Below are positions 15,001 to 25,211 of a stretch of 64,000 nucleotides of DNA, piece by piece. Source of the stretch: Parietichytrium sp. I65-24A (taxonomy: Eukaryota; Sar; Bigyra; Thraustochytrida; Thraustochytriidae); NCBI GenBank assembly GCA_012862575.1, contig BLSF01000070.1, forward strand, positions 124,001-188,000, written 5' to 3'. A program made the position numbers and the translations under genes. The notes beneath the pieces were generated by a model. The model saw nothing but the letters and a program-made list of their open reading frames with translations. It was not told where the DNA came from and ran no database searches. Within the stretch, counting starts at the first letter, position 1; each line of letters opens with the position of its first letter.

Positions 15001-18000
15001 GCACTTCAAGTCTCTCTGAGCCAAAAATTGAAATCCCGCGGATAAAATCAGGTCCACGAATTGATCGCTTGCTTGGGTTTCCACTTTATCGGCAACAACC
15101 AAGGTAGAAGGCACCAGGGCTTGAAAGCGGGGCTCTTCTGCCAACATTTGGAGCTCCAAGCTCCCGACGCTCCAGTCTACTCCATTTTGAGACACTCGGA
15201 CCTCAACATACGCCGCGGAACTGTCAAGAGGAATGGACGGAACCCGACAGCGCACAGTCTCGGAATCTACAAACTCCGCGTTAGCGATGACTCCATCAAA
15301 GGAACAGAAGCTTGCCGTGCTAGCAGCGGAGAAGTTGCCAAACACCGTGACAAGCGAGCCTGAGATCGCCGTCTGGGGTGAAATATCTCGCAAGGCGATA
15401 GGTTCGTGGAAGCTGAACATCACAACATCCGGGAACAGTTCGTCCAGTCCGTCTGCAGTTACGCGAAGTAAAGTTTGCTCCGATGTCGCGTATGGCCAGA
15501 TTGGAGAGTCACACGTTACGAGCATTTCAGATATTAGAGTCAGTGGCATCCTCACCGAGCTTGACGGGTCGTTCTCGCTGAAGAAGACACACTCCATCAC
15601 GTTCGCAGAAAAGAAGCCAGACCCGTAAATCATGATTGGCGTGCCTCCACTCCCAGGGCCACTGTCCGGATGCACCCTCGAAATGGAAGATACTGGACGA
15701 AAGACAACACGTTCGCTCACTGAAGCAGGGAAAAGGTCGGCGGCGTTTCCATTAAAAGTGAGGGCGACACGGGCTTCGGTTTCATCGTTCAAAGTAGGCG
15801 TATTGCATTGTACAACCCCTTGTCCATCGTCTTTCCGTATAATAGTGCCCGGGGAAGTCCACTTGTTCTGTTCGACTCTTCGAGGCCAAGTTTCGGTGAA
15901 TACGCAGGAGACAGAGTCAGAGGCTATGACCGAATCCCACGAGCTAGAGTTCCACAGATACGCGGAGAATGCGACACCCAATTGCACAAATCCTCCCAAA
16001 GGCGACGAATGATGTGAAAGTGCTTCGACTTGGACACCGTCGAGAACAAGAGCGGAAGTTTCATGGAAAACAACCCTGTTTAGCGCAAGCCGCACGTTAA
16101 TAAGGCCTCCTGTTTGGAGATGAGGAGAAAAGCACTGGAGCGTGAGTTCGTCCACGAAAATAGCAGGCACGGGGGCTCGGCTTCCGAATTGGCAAGAGAA
16201 TGCAGTTCCCTCTACAAAGTTCCCCCCTCGAAACGTCAAAAGAGTCCTTCTTGCAACGAAGAGAAATGACGGCGACTGCTCGGTGACGTAGGGTGCCTGG
16301 ACATATTCTAACTCCAAGCCTTCCTTAGCAAAAAACTTTTCGCGACTCTGTGAGAGTAATACCCTTGTTTTCAAAGACTCGTTTGCTTTCGGCGCAAAGC
16401 AAGTTACAATCCCATCATCCCCAAGCAACGCTTGCGTGTACTCTCCTACTGCTTCAAAATAGCATTCCAAGGAAGGGTCTGTGGGGAAACCCTCGCCGAG
16501 AATCTGGAGCAGGGTTCCTCCTGAAACTGGAGCCACCTCGGGACTAAAATTGGAAATAGTGATGGGCTCGTCCATATAGAACGGCAGGCCACGAGACCAA
16601 GCCGAACGCCCATTGGTGAGCCTGATCTGTAGGCTGGAAGGAATTGACTCCCAGTCTTCAAAAGTGATATTGCACGCGGCCAAATAGTCGGAGTGCCACA
16701 TTGCAGGGACGAGACGATCGTATGCTCCCAATTGACAAAACCATTCAGCGTCGGAGCCGCCTGAGAAGGGCTCTTCAGTATGCAACTGTACGAGGTTAGA
16801 AACCCCGATGCTCCTTGTTGCGCGATTTGGTGTCACGCTAGACAATCGTGGAACCACCCCCTTTACGTTCTCAAGCAGGATGTCGATGACAGAGGAAGAG
16901 AGCACTGTGCCATCTTCTTGTGCAATGTTGACCTGGATTGCATCGCCCCCTTCGAACGCTTCATCCCTGGCATATTCTATACTCGAGATGGCACGGTTAA
17001 TATCCTGCAGCGAGCCTGTAAAAGCTGCAGTGCTAAACTCGTCCGCGCTCCCTTCCAGGAACGCTAGGCCAACGTCGGACCCAAGTGACAGAGAGGCCAT
17101 TCCGCTGGCAATCGAGAGATTCACACGGTATATCTCTATCGTGTCCCCTTGTGGGGATTGTAGGTCCAGGTCTGATATGGCAAAGCCCTTGATGAGCATC
17201 GCTGGGGTCTCGGGGAACAGAATTGTCGGGGCGTCGTTGACAGGTTCTACAGAGATAGGCAAAGTAAGCATTTCAGTCTTTGCCTGCGCGGCCCCATCCT
17301 CCGGGGCCCCATTCGCCAGATCGTTTACAAACAGCGTAAGTTGTTCCGGCACCTGCTTTCGGTTGACGCTTTCATCTCCACGGTAGTAAACACGCTCTAG
17401 CGCGCGATTGACATTCATCAGAGAGCCGGAGAAGGTCATGAGCCTGTCCCCAGCTCCTGATCCCTGTACAAATTGCAAATCTTGCAAAGCTGATGACTCC
17501 AGAGACAGTGAGCCAGCGACGACGTACATGGTGACTTGATATTTGTGACTTGTTGAGTCCTCCGGCAACGTCAGATTAACGTCGACATCGTGCAGTGTAA
17601 TCCCGTATATGATGAGCTCCTCGTCTTCGTCCACAAGTTGGTAATTTGGAAGAGAAAATGTCGGAGCATCGTTCACAGGCTCAACATCGATATAAAATAT
17701 GAAAGAGGTGGATTTCGCACCGCCCACCCCATACCCGGCATTACCTTGGTCATTGACAGTTACATTGATCTTGTCTTGTCCGTTCCAGTTGAGCAGTCCT
17801 GCGTAGTTAAACGACCCAATGGCCGCATTTACATTCTCCAGAGACCCCGTGAAGGCGACAAATTGGTCCCTGTCGCCATTGCCTGACACAAATGTGATGT
17901 TCTCCGTGGAGGTGAGCGAAAGGGCTCCATTCTCAGCTTGGAGTGTTACCAGATATACCGAATCTGGAGCCAGTGCTGCGTCCTTATCAGAGATACGAAA

Positions 18001-19548
18001 TCCTTGCACAGTGTAGGTGCCGTCTTCTTCGGTAAGGAGGGTAACATTTCCGCCCTGTTCCACAATGGATCTCTTGACATCCTCGTCTGTAGGCTCAAAA
18101 TGGATACGCGGAGCCTGATTGAATGTTTGATACATCGAAAGTAGTGTCGCGCCGCCACCAAACCCGTCCAAAAGCTGCTGCGCAGACTGCCACGCAACCT
18201 GGTCATTTCCTGTCATCCTCCATTGGAGCTTGATAGTGTGAGTCCCACTCGGAAGTGAGATTAGGATCATCCCACGCAGGGAATCGGTAACGCGCACGAG
18301 AGTGTCCATGGATGCTCCCGATGCGTAATATACATTGCCGTTGACAACGAGTCGAGTGGAAATGGCGCTCCATCTCTCCCATGTCCAATAGTCCACGTCT
18401 GGTACGCTGATCTGGGACAGTGTGAGAGCAAACTCCAAAAGGATACGATTGTCATCGCCCGCAAGCTCGAGACGATTGACCGTCCCAGCAATATCTCTCC
18501 AGGTTCCAGCTGGGCCCTCAATTTTGGACTCGTCGAACGAGACCATTCCAAGTGGTTGCGAGATGCTTGGCTTGGCATACTCGCCCTCCACAATGAGACT
18601 TCGCCCGGAAACAAAGCCGCCAAACATGGACGGCTGAGAGTACCATATGGGCACAGCTGTGCCCCATTTCCTCCACTGAAGAGTGACTGTGTGTGATCCC
18701 TCTGCAAGGGGGATTTTAAACTCGCCCGCAAGGACTGCGGACTTGAATGTCCGCGAAGCAGTTCGAAATAAGGAACCAGACTCCCGATATGGGATGCCGT
18801 CAATAAGTAATCTGGTTCCAATAAAATCCCCACTGGTGAGCGGATCCCAGTTTGGGGCCACCTGCGGGCGAACCTGCACGCTGTACAGAACGTACATTTC
18901 CCACTTGCGCGCAAGCGAGAACGTGAGGGCGCAACCTGGCACGTCGGTCCATTCTGTGGTGGTGGCGGTCACACGCGCGCCGGTGAGAGGTTGCGTATGA
19001 TACATGTATTTGTGTCTAGCCTTGACGACAACTGTCCGGCTACCGCCCTGCCCCTTATCTAGCCTTGGCTGTATTGACCAGCTCCGAACTAATGTTCCCC
19101 ACCGCTTCCACTGTAAACTAACTGTATGGTTGCCCGGCCCAAGCTCTGACACGGCGTGGCCGAGAAGTGAAGATCTTGCTTGCTCCATTGAGGACAACGG
19201 GTTTGTGTGCGATCCAGATTGTCTAAAAGGGATCCCATCCACCACTAACCTCATACCGAGAAAGTCCTCGTTGATATTATTCACAAAGTCTCCACCGGGC
19301 AAAAACATTTTGTCAGCAAGAACAGTCGCCGTGTAGCTAATCCGCACGACGGCCTCGCGATCTAACTGAAAGGACACCGTTGTATTGCCCACCTCCACCC
19401 AGCCATCTTGGTCATGACCCAACACGGCAGGTTCAATGGGCTGTGTACTCCAGATATATCCATTCTCCACTACCGCGGAATCGCAGCGCGCAAAAGCCCA
19501 CGTCCATAACGACAGCCCTGCAGCTGCCGCGCTGCTGCGCCACCTCAT
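1..19548 (-). CDS. Giant secreted/surface IPT/TIG-repeat protein (3' end outside window; apparent frameshift)
   Basis: The start is an ATG at 19548-19546, followed by a hydrophobic, Ala-rich signal peptide (MRWRSSAAAAGLSLWTWAFA). Frame 1 encodes 4805 residues down to 5131. The same kind of protein continues in a second minus-strand frame from about 5145 to the left edge; the stretches I checked for stop codons (about 1-600 and 1000-1500) were open. The protein is therefore at least about 6,500 residues and incomplete. Order of parts: three related domains of about 150 residues (aa 30-470), each with an L-x-V-(D/N)-G...SG(S/A)...HT(V/I)xLQW core; cadherin-like repeats (aa about 480-920) ending in the VEPVNDAPT linker; then a long array of IPT/TIG domains, of which I could pick out about 25, with the GGTxxxxxGxGF...C.FG...C..P pattern and regular Cys pairs. 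Many N-x-S/T sites are present. Such architectures are usually extracellular adhesion or matrix proteins. No C-terminal membrane anchor can be judged because the end is missing. The role in adhesion is inference. Confidence 0.9.
5146..5150 (-). other. Apparent +1 frameshift in a five-base homopolymer inside the giant TIG gene
   Basis: On the minus strand the frame-1 protein reads PQCVFRPQR and stops at TAA, in the middle of a TIG domain. Dropping one T from the five-T run (plus-strand AAAAA) makes the frame continue as QCVFAHKGNGWKATTT and onward through further TIG domains. The Cys just before the break and the Cys in EVACKVP after it are the usual TIG pair, so both sides belong to the same domain. 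This is either a sequencing or assembly indel, or a genuine inactivating mutation or programmed shift. No GT-AG intron repairs the frame here. Confidence 0.8.
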
Positions 19549-19798
19549 TCAAGCTGTGCGCAACGCAATAATAACCTTAAACCTTGACATCACAGGGCAA
19601 GAACAAAATTAGCGCCTTACAATACGACCATCGATCTCCACGACCTTTCCATGCCACTGCCAGCCTCCAAAATCTCTCGTCGTCAAACTCTTCCATCCGA
19701 AGACCATCAACGATCGACAACTGTTTTCTATCCTCGCATTCCTGACATCCTATGTACATTCTGACCGTGAAAACCATCCCAAAACCCACTGCGTTTAT

Positions 19799-19872
19799 CT
19801 TCCCCATTCCCATTCCCATTCACATTCCCATTCCCATTCACATTCACATTCGCATTCACATTCGCATTCGTT
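19799..19872. repeat. CATTCC/CATTCA hexanucleotide microsatellite
   Basis: About twelve consecutive hexamers alternate among CATTCC, CATTCA and CATTCG, 250 bp upstream of the TIG gene start. Confidence 0.9.
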
Positions 19873-19883
19873 CACTCACCTGT

Positions 19884-19932
19884 CCTTGGTTCCCTGGTTC
19901 TCTGGTTCTCCGGTTCTCCGGTTCTCCTCGCT
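19884..19932. repeat. Decamer repeat (CTGGTTCTCC type)
   Basis: Four to five units of a 9-10 bp word (GGTTCTCTGG, GGTTCTCCGG) occur in a row. The reverse complement matches the larger array at 55345-55460. Confidence 0.75.
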
Positions 19933-20002
19933 CAGCGGGCCACTCTCTCGCAGCAGTCCCGTCTTCTTCTGCGCTGATCCGCACTCCGCGAGTAAAGCTG
20001 CC

Positions 20003-20004
<2 letters not shown>

Positions 20005-20037
<33 letters not shown>

Positions 20038-20038
20038 C
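20005..20038. repeat. (CT)n microsatellite
   Basis: An uninterrupted CT run of about 28 bases followed by a short imperfect tail. Similar runs sit in many of the intergenic regions of this window. Confidence 0.9.
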
Positions 20039-21454
20039 TATCTAACGACCTCTCTATCCCTCTATCGTTCGCTTTCCCCGCAGGAACTCCGCGTACACCC
20101 CACAGTAACTCCGCGTACTCTTTCCTCTTCCTTTCTTCCTTCCTTCCTCTTTTTCCCCCTCTGTCTCTCTCAGATACTCTCTCGGCGTTGCTGTTTTCTT
20201 TCTTTTTTGTTTTTGTTTTTTGTTGGAAGGTTGTCCCTCACAAGTCGCCAGTCTCCCTCACAAGCAGACGGGGCAAACGTTTTTCACGGTCCACAGAACA
20301 AGGAACCGATCCTTATGATCGTCGCTAGAGCGAGCGGTAGGCGCGGAGGTTGGCTGGGACCGGTTCTGTGGTCCGAGCGGAGGTTAGGGAAGTAGGTAGC
20401 TGGTGTTAGGATCCTCGTGTGCGAGTGGAGTGAGCACTGTTATGCGAAATGATAAATAGAGTTGTAGGAGATGCGTAGGGTATGGAATAGGTGACTATAG
20501 CGCACAGCTTCTTCGTATGCATACATGTGAAGATGGATGAAGATTTGAAGGGCTGACTATACATCGACCAAAGCCATCATGTGCATCAATCAAAACGAAC
20601 TTGTAATTTGTTCCGAGTCGATTGATTCGAGCATGGGCTCTTTAAAAGTTAAAGTTAAAAAATCATTTAAAAAAAGATGTAAATCAGGAACCATGAATGG
20701 CAGCAAGTGTGCGACGGATTCGCTCTCGCTGTGTTTGCATTGCTGAAGTGTTGCAACTGGTAGAGTACTGAGTAGGAGTGCTAGTGCAGAATCATAGTCC
20801 ACTTTCGTGAATGAACACATTTCCTGGATGCGTCCCACTGAGCTACTGGTGGACCCACCCGAAACATTAAGACTCTCCACCGGAATTTTGGTCCTTTAAA
20901 ATACTCCCGCATGAGTCACACAAGAGATACCCGTGACGTATATTGTCGGTATAATCTTAGATATCCCCGTCACATCAGGACCCCGTGACGCCTCTCCCAC
21001 GCGCGAACAACGAGCTGCTCCTCCACTCCGCAGCGATCCTACTGTATCCGTTATCGACTGCTAAGCTCTCGCCGGGGAGGGTGCCGACGAAAGTCTCTGC
21101 GCGAATCTCGGCGTGCGGACGGCGGACGGCGGACGGCAAGAAGCGAGCACTGCGGAACGCAACTCGGGCGCGCCCGGCCACATGAGTCGGCGTCCTCATG
21201 CGTGCGCGAGCTCTCGGGGAACGCAATCGTCTTGAGGTTTGAGGTTTGTCACGCGAGCAGTGGTGTGCCAGAGTACTAAGACACAGCTTTTACTTTGACT
21301 GAGTCGGGTTTCGATTATTGATTTCAATTGAGCTGTTTTCGCAAGGCCGATTTTGTCGCATTTTAGGAAAGAAAGAAGGAAAGAAAGAAAGATTGGATTT
21401 TGGCGGTTCTCGGGTTCAGAGTCGAGTTGGTGTTTTCACAAGGAAGGCTTAGGT

Positions 21455-24400
21455 ATGATGGCCAACTTGGTGGAGGAAAAGAATGGAGCGGAGATGTCAC
21501 ATTTGGGTCCACAGCAGAATTGGCTACAGATTTCGCAGGGATCGATTGACTTGGACTTTGCCGGACATAAAGTGTGGTTCGATCAAGGCAACCGGCAGCT
21601 AGTGCTGATGAAGAAGAATGTGTACTATTCCTTGGACCTTGCCATTGGAGCAGAGCTTTCGCCGCCGCTGAATTTTGTCCAGCCGGGGAAAACATTGGAT
21701 GTCAAGTTCTCGCTGTGCAAGAGATATCTTGCCATTCAGCGCAGCGACACGGCCATCGACATTGTAGACCTGACTCAGGCAACAGAGGTCAAGCTCAGCT
21801 GCCGACCCAAGCGCGGAAATCTTATTCTCCGGGGCGGTGTTCTTTGGCTTCGCCGAGACGCTTGCAAGCTGGACATTGATCAGGAGCCACAAACGTGCTT
21901 GTGTCTGGTTACCCGTTTCGGCCTGGAAATTTTCCGCCTGCCAAGTGTAGAGCGTAATGAGACTGCATGCAAGGCTCTCGGGACGATCAAGCACAACGTA
22001 CAGTGCTTTTGGCACCTTCCAGAGCATCACGTTATCGTCCTTGCGTCAGGGAACGGGACAGAAATGCGACCCTACCAGTTCCAAGGTAGCCCACTTCCTG
22101 CAAAGCTGGGAAAATTCTACCTTCCGAAGGTGCCCATGCCGCGCAATGTGGTGGTGGCCAAGTTGTACGATAATATTTATTGCATCGAGGCGGATTTGGA
22201 TGCACGCAACTTGAATCTTTTCAAGCTGGGAAGGGAAACCACCTCTTTGGCCAAGTCGCTCTTGCTCTTCACAAGTGGTAGCTTCGGGATAAGTATAGTT
22301 GACAATTTAATATGCGTGCACAACATGTCTGGCAAGTACACGTGCATGTATGATATTGCCGCCGACACGGATAGCCCTTGCACGATCCCGAAGGCTATGT
22401 ACCGGGCGTGGAAGTCGCCCGAAGAGCTATCGTTGGTGGGCGGTGTTGGGACGAAGGCCAGCGGAATAGAGGTTTCTTCTGTCACGGTGGAGACGACGTT
22501 TGGTGCGGATGAAGCTCTTGGGTTGATCTTTCAGGTGGAGCCAGGTTCAGGTCGCACTGTACTCAAGATTCCCAAGCTAGGTGTCCCAAAAGGCAGCGCG
22601 CTAACCCATATCGATTCCAGCTCGGTTGTCCAGATGGCGCACGAGAGGATTTTGGAAGTGCTCAGTAACTCGCAAGGGGACTCCCAATCGCTCACTTTTG
22701 AACTGGCTGAGCAGGCAACCCAGATGGATGGAGCCTCCGGTCTGGCTTCTGCGCAAGCTCAAGCTCAAGCCCAAGAAAAGTCCAGCGTTGCTCCTGCGCG
22801 CAACAGCAGCGACGAGGACGAGTACCTTTATTCCCAGTCGTGGGTTTTTCTTGACCCGAACTGGATACTTGATGCCAAACGTGGTCACATTTGGAAAGTA
22901 GAACTGAGCCTGGACACGGTCCCTAATCTCGCTAGATTGGCTCACGAGGGAGAAAAGTCGAATGTAATCATGGAGCCGTCTTTTCTTCTTGGAGACACCA
23001 GGCGCTTGCATAGCTTTTTATTGCGCAGAGCTTGTCCACCTCCGCAGGGTTCCACCGTCAAGCTTTTGTTTGGTGGAAACAGACGTGACGAGCGAGGGTA
23101 TTCGAAAGGAATCCTGCTGAGCTATCTTCGCGAGCTTTTAGCTTACAAAGATTCCACCGACCCGACAGCTATCAACGTGGCGTTCAAGTCCATAAATGAC
23201 GTTTATTTGAAGGCATTGCGGTAAGTTTATTGTTGTTAATCTTGTGCTCCTGATCAACGAGCTCCCTTATCGAGCCTGGAGAAATCTTGTCGAAAGACGC
23301 TTCGTGCTGACCACCCTTTTCAACATTTTTGTCTGACTTGTGATGTATTTTTGGCCTTCAAATCTTAGCGAGCGAGCCTCGAACCCGAATGGCCCAAGCA
23401 ACGGGGGCATTGGTTCGCCAAGTTCTGGCTCAGGGCGTTCGATTCCCTCACCGGTTCAGCTCGGTGCTTCGCGAACCAGTGCTGAGAGTTATCCGAGCGC
23501 ATCACCGCGCGTTACCTCCCCCGGGGCAGGCAGGCCAATAGCAGAGGCTCTGGGATCGGCAATGGATGGCGATTCAACAAAGAATTTGGCAGTTCAAACT
23601 ACGCGCGAGAACCACGAGGCCGGGTATGGAGAGGATACTCCTGTTTCGCCGACGAGTCTCGAGTCTTTGTCTCCAAAGTATCGCAGGTCAAATCTTCAGC
23701 AGCTGATGGACGATTTCCGGAATGCTGGGCAGATTGCTCTCAAGGATATCCGCTGCTTTAATGGCATGTCAGTGGTCTTGCAAATAGATATTTTTACCTG
23801 GGTTTTCATGCCCTTGGTACCAGATGACGACGTGGCCACCTGCGCAAGGCTGTCGTCCTATCTAAGCGAGTACATTCGCAGTTTGCAGCATCACTTCATT
23901 CCTATCGAAAAATACATGCACGAGTTGTTAGCGTGGCTTTTGATATCTTGCAAGTCGGAGAATGTTCTTCAGCAATTGTTACAATATCATGTGCCCTCGG
24001 ATTCGAAGAGACTGGCTAGGACACTGCTGGAAACGAGCGCGAATTATGAGCCCTTCTTTCAGGTGGCATTGGATATGTTTTATCGTCTAGGGAATATTGA
24101 TTGCGTTGCCAGAGCTCTGTTGGAGAGGGGTCAACTGCTCCCGGTGCTTAGCCTCTTGCAGAAGCACTGCCAGTTTCTGGCTTCGGAGCAAACCACAAAG
24201 CTGCTGGACTCCGTCGGAAGAGGGTCAATCGCGCAGCTTCAACTGGCCCAGCTTCGGCATCCGGCAGGAACAGTGATGATCCGGCCATGTGAGCTTTGGT
24301 GCTGCGCGTTGCGAAACTATGAGGAGAGCAATTTTGATGACGGTGTATTTGCGTCCTTGCATAGCTTCCTCTTGACTTACGACCCTTGGTGTATTACGCC

Positions 24401-24563
24401 AGAAAAAGCCGAGGCAAAAGTTAAAGATTCGCCTGTTGCTCGTGAAGTCAAGGAGCACCTGGGCGACATTGATCTATTTCCTCAGCACCTATTTGAGGAG
24501 AATTGCAAAGTGCTTGGCGCCTTTGGTTTTGTTGAGTTGGAGCCATCAACACAAGAGCTTTGA
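21455..24563 (+). CDS. RMC1: Regulator of MON1-CCZ1 complex (RMC1/Mic1 family), two exons
   Basis: The exons are 21455-23220 and 23369-24563, together 986 residues. The first in-frame ATG pair is at 21455 and 21458; I use the first. The N-terminal half (exon 1) resembles the WD-like beta-propeller region of RMC1/C18orf8, with a conserved run around LDVKFSLCKRYLAIQRSDTA. Exon 2 carries the Mic1 helical domain: IDIFTWVFMPLV, LSEYIRSLQHHFIPIEKYMHE, LLQYHVPSDSKRLARTLL and the LALDMFYRLG-like segment. RMC1 proteins bind the MON1-CCZ1 guanine exchange factor for Rab7 and act in late endosome and autophagosome maturation. This protein is longer than the roughly 660-residue human protein, because of low-complexity Ser/Pro and Gln/Ala linkers between the two conserved halves. 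The splice restores the frame exactly (CG|C Arg), which supports a single gene. Assignment comes from recalled family motifs, not a search. Confidence 0.85.
23221..23368 (+). other. Intron of RMC1 (148 nt)
   Basis: The donor is GCG|GTAAGT and the acceptor is CAAATCTTAG|CGAG. Removing it joins codon CG+C and continues the Mic1 reading frame; without removal the first exon runs into TAA inside the donor. Confidence 0.85.
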
Positions 24564-25211
24564 CGGAAATTGGCGAGTACGCGTCTTCTCTTCTCTGTTT
24601 TTTCCTTGCTCATTCCCTATACTTTCCACAAGTAAAAATACTGATCTCGTGCGAAGCACAGAATGTCTTCCTCTGTCTTAAAAAAAGGTAGCTTACTGAA
24701 CTAATTTTTTTTTTTTTTAAATTGATTTCCAATCAAAAGGATCGTTGTCTGAGTAGATCATTTCTATCTGATCGACGGGCTAACTTGCCTGGTCAAATGA
24801 AGCGCACTCTTGAGACCTGCTCATGTAGAGACTCGAAACAAAGCAGACTTTCAAAGACCTTTTACACAGGGCATTCAAGAAGAAGTTATCCCGAGCCTTG
24901 ACCAGAGTTTCGGAATATGAACATTCAAGGAGATGGCGAGGTGAGTATACGAAAGAAAATGCTGGAAAAAGCGCGTGCACCTCTCCGTTAAATGCGCGAC
25001 GAGCGCTTGGCTCAAAAGCAACAGCTTGGACATAGATCCCGAGCCTTGGCCAGAATTTTGAAACTTGAACTTTCAAGGAGAGGGCGAGGGAAGAGAAAGA
25101 AAGAGAGAAAAATGAAGGAAATTCTTGCAAAAAAGTAATCCGATGTAGAGTGCGTGCACCCCTCCGTAAAATGCGCGATGAGCGCTTGGCTCAAGAGCAA
25201 GAACTTTGAAA
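24564..25211. other. Convergent 3' intergenic region of RMC1 and SPT5
   Basis: The region holds a poly-T run near 24706 and a diverged tandem duplication (listed separately). No gene is supported; both neighbours terminate into it. Confidence 0.6.
24890..25210. repeat. Diverged tandem duplication next to the SPT5 stop codon
   Basis: Copy A (24890-25035) and copy B (25038-25210) share CCCGAGCCTTG(A/G)CCAGA, then TTCAAGGAGA(T/G)GGCGAGG, then GTGCACC(T/C)CTCCGT(T/A)AAATGCGCGA followed by GAGCGCTTGGCTCAA. The two parts are offset by 148 and 179 bp, so copy B carries about 31 extra bases. It ends at the SPT5 stop codon. Confidence 0.8.

Larger units (their letters stand above)
19549..21454. other. 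Intergenic region between divergent TIG and RMC1 genes
   Basis: This 1.9 kb region has no convincing gene. It must hold the promoters of the divergent giant TIG gene (minus) and RMC1 (plus). It contains hexamer, decamer and TC microsatellites listed separately. A 96-codon minus-strand open frame at 20590-20880 shows no recognisable domain and is probably chance. Confidence 0.6.

Noticed and set aside
20590-20880. 96-codon minus-strand frame in the TIG-RMC1 interval
   Set aside because: No domain, no neighbouring signal and not longer than expected by chance in this interval.
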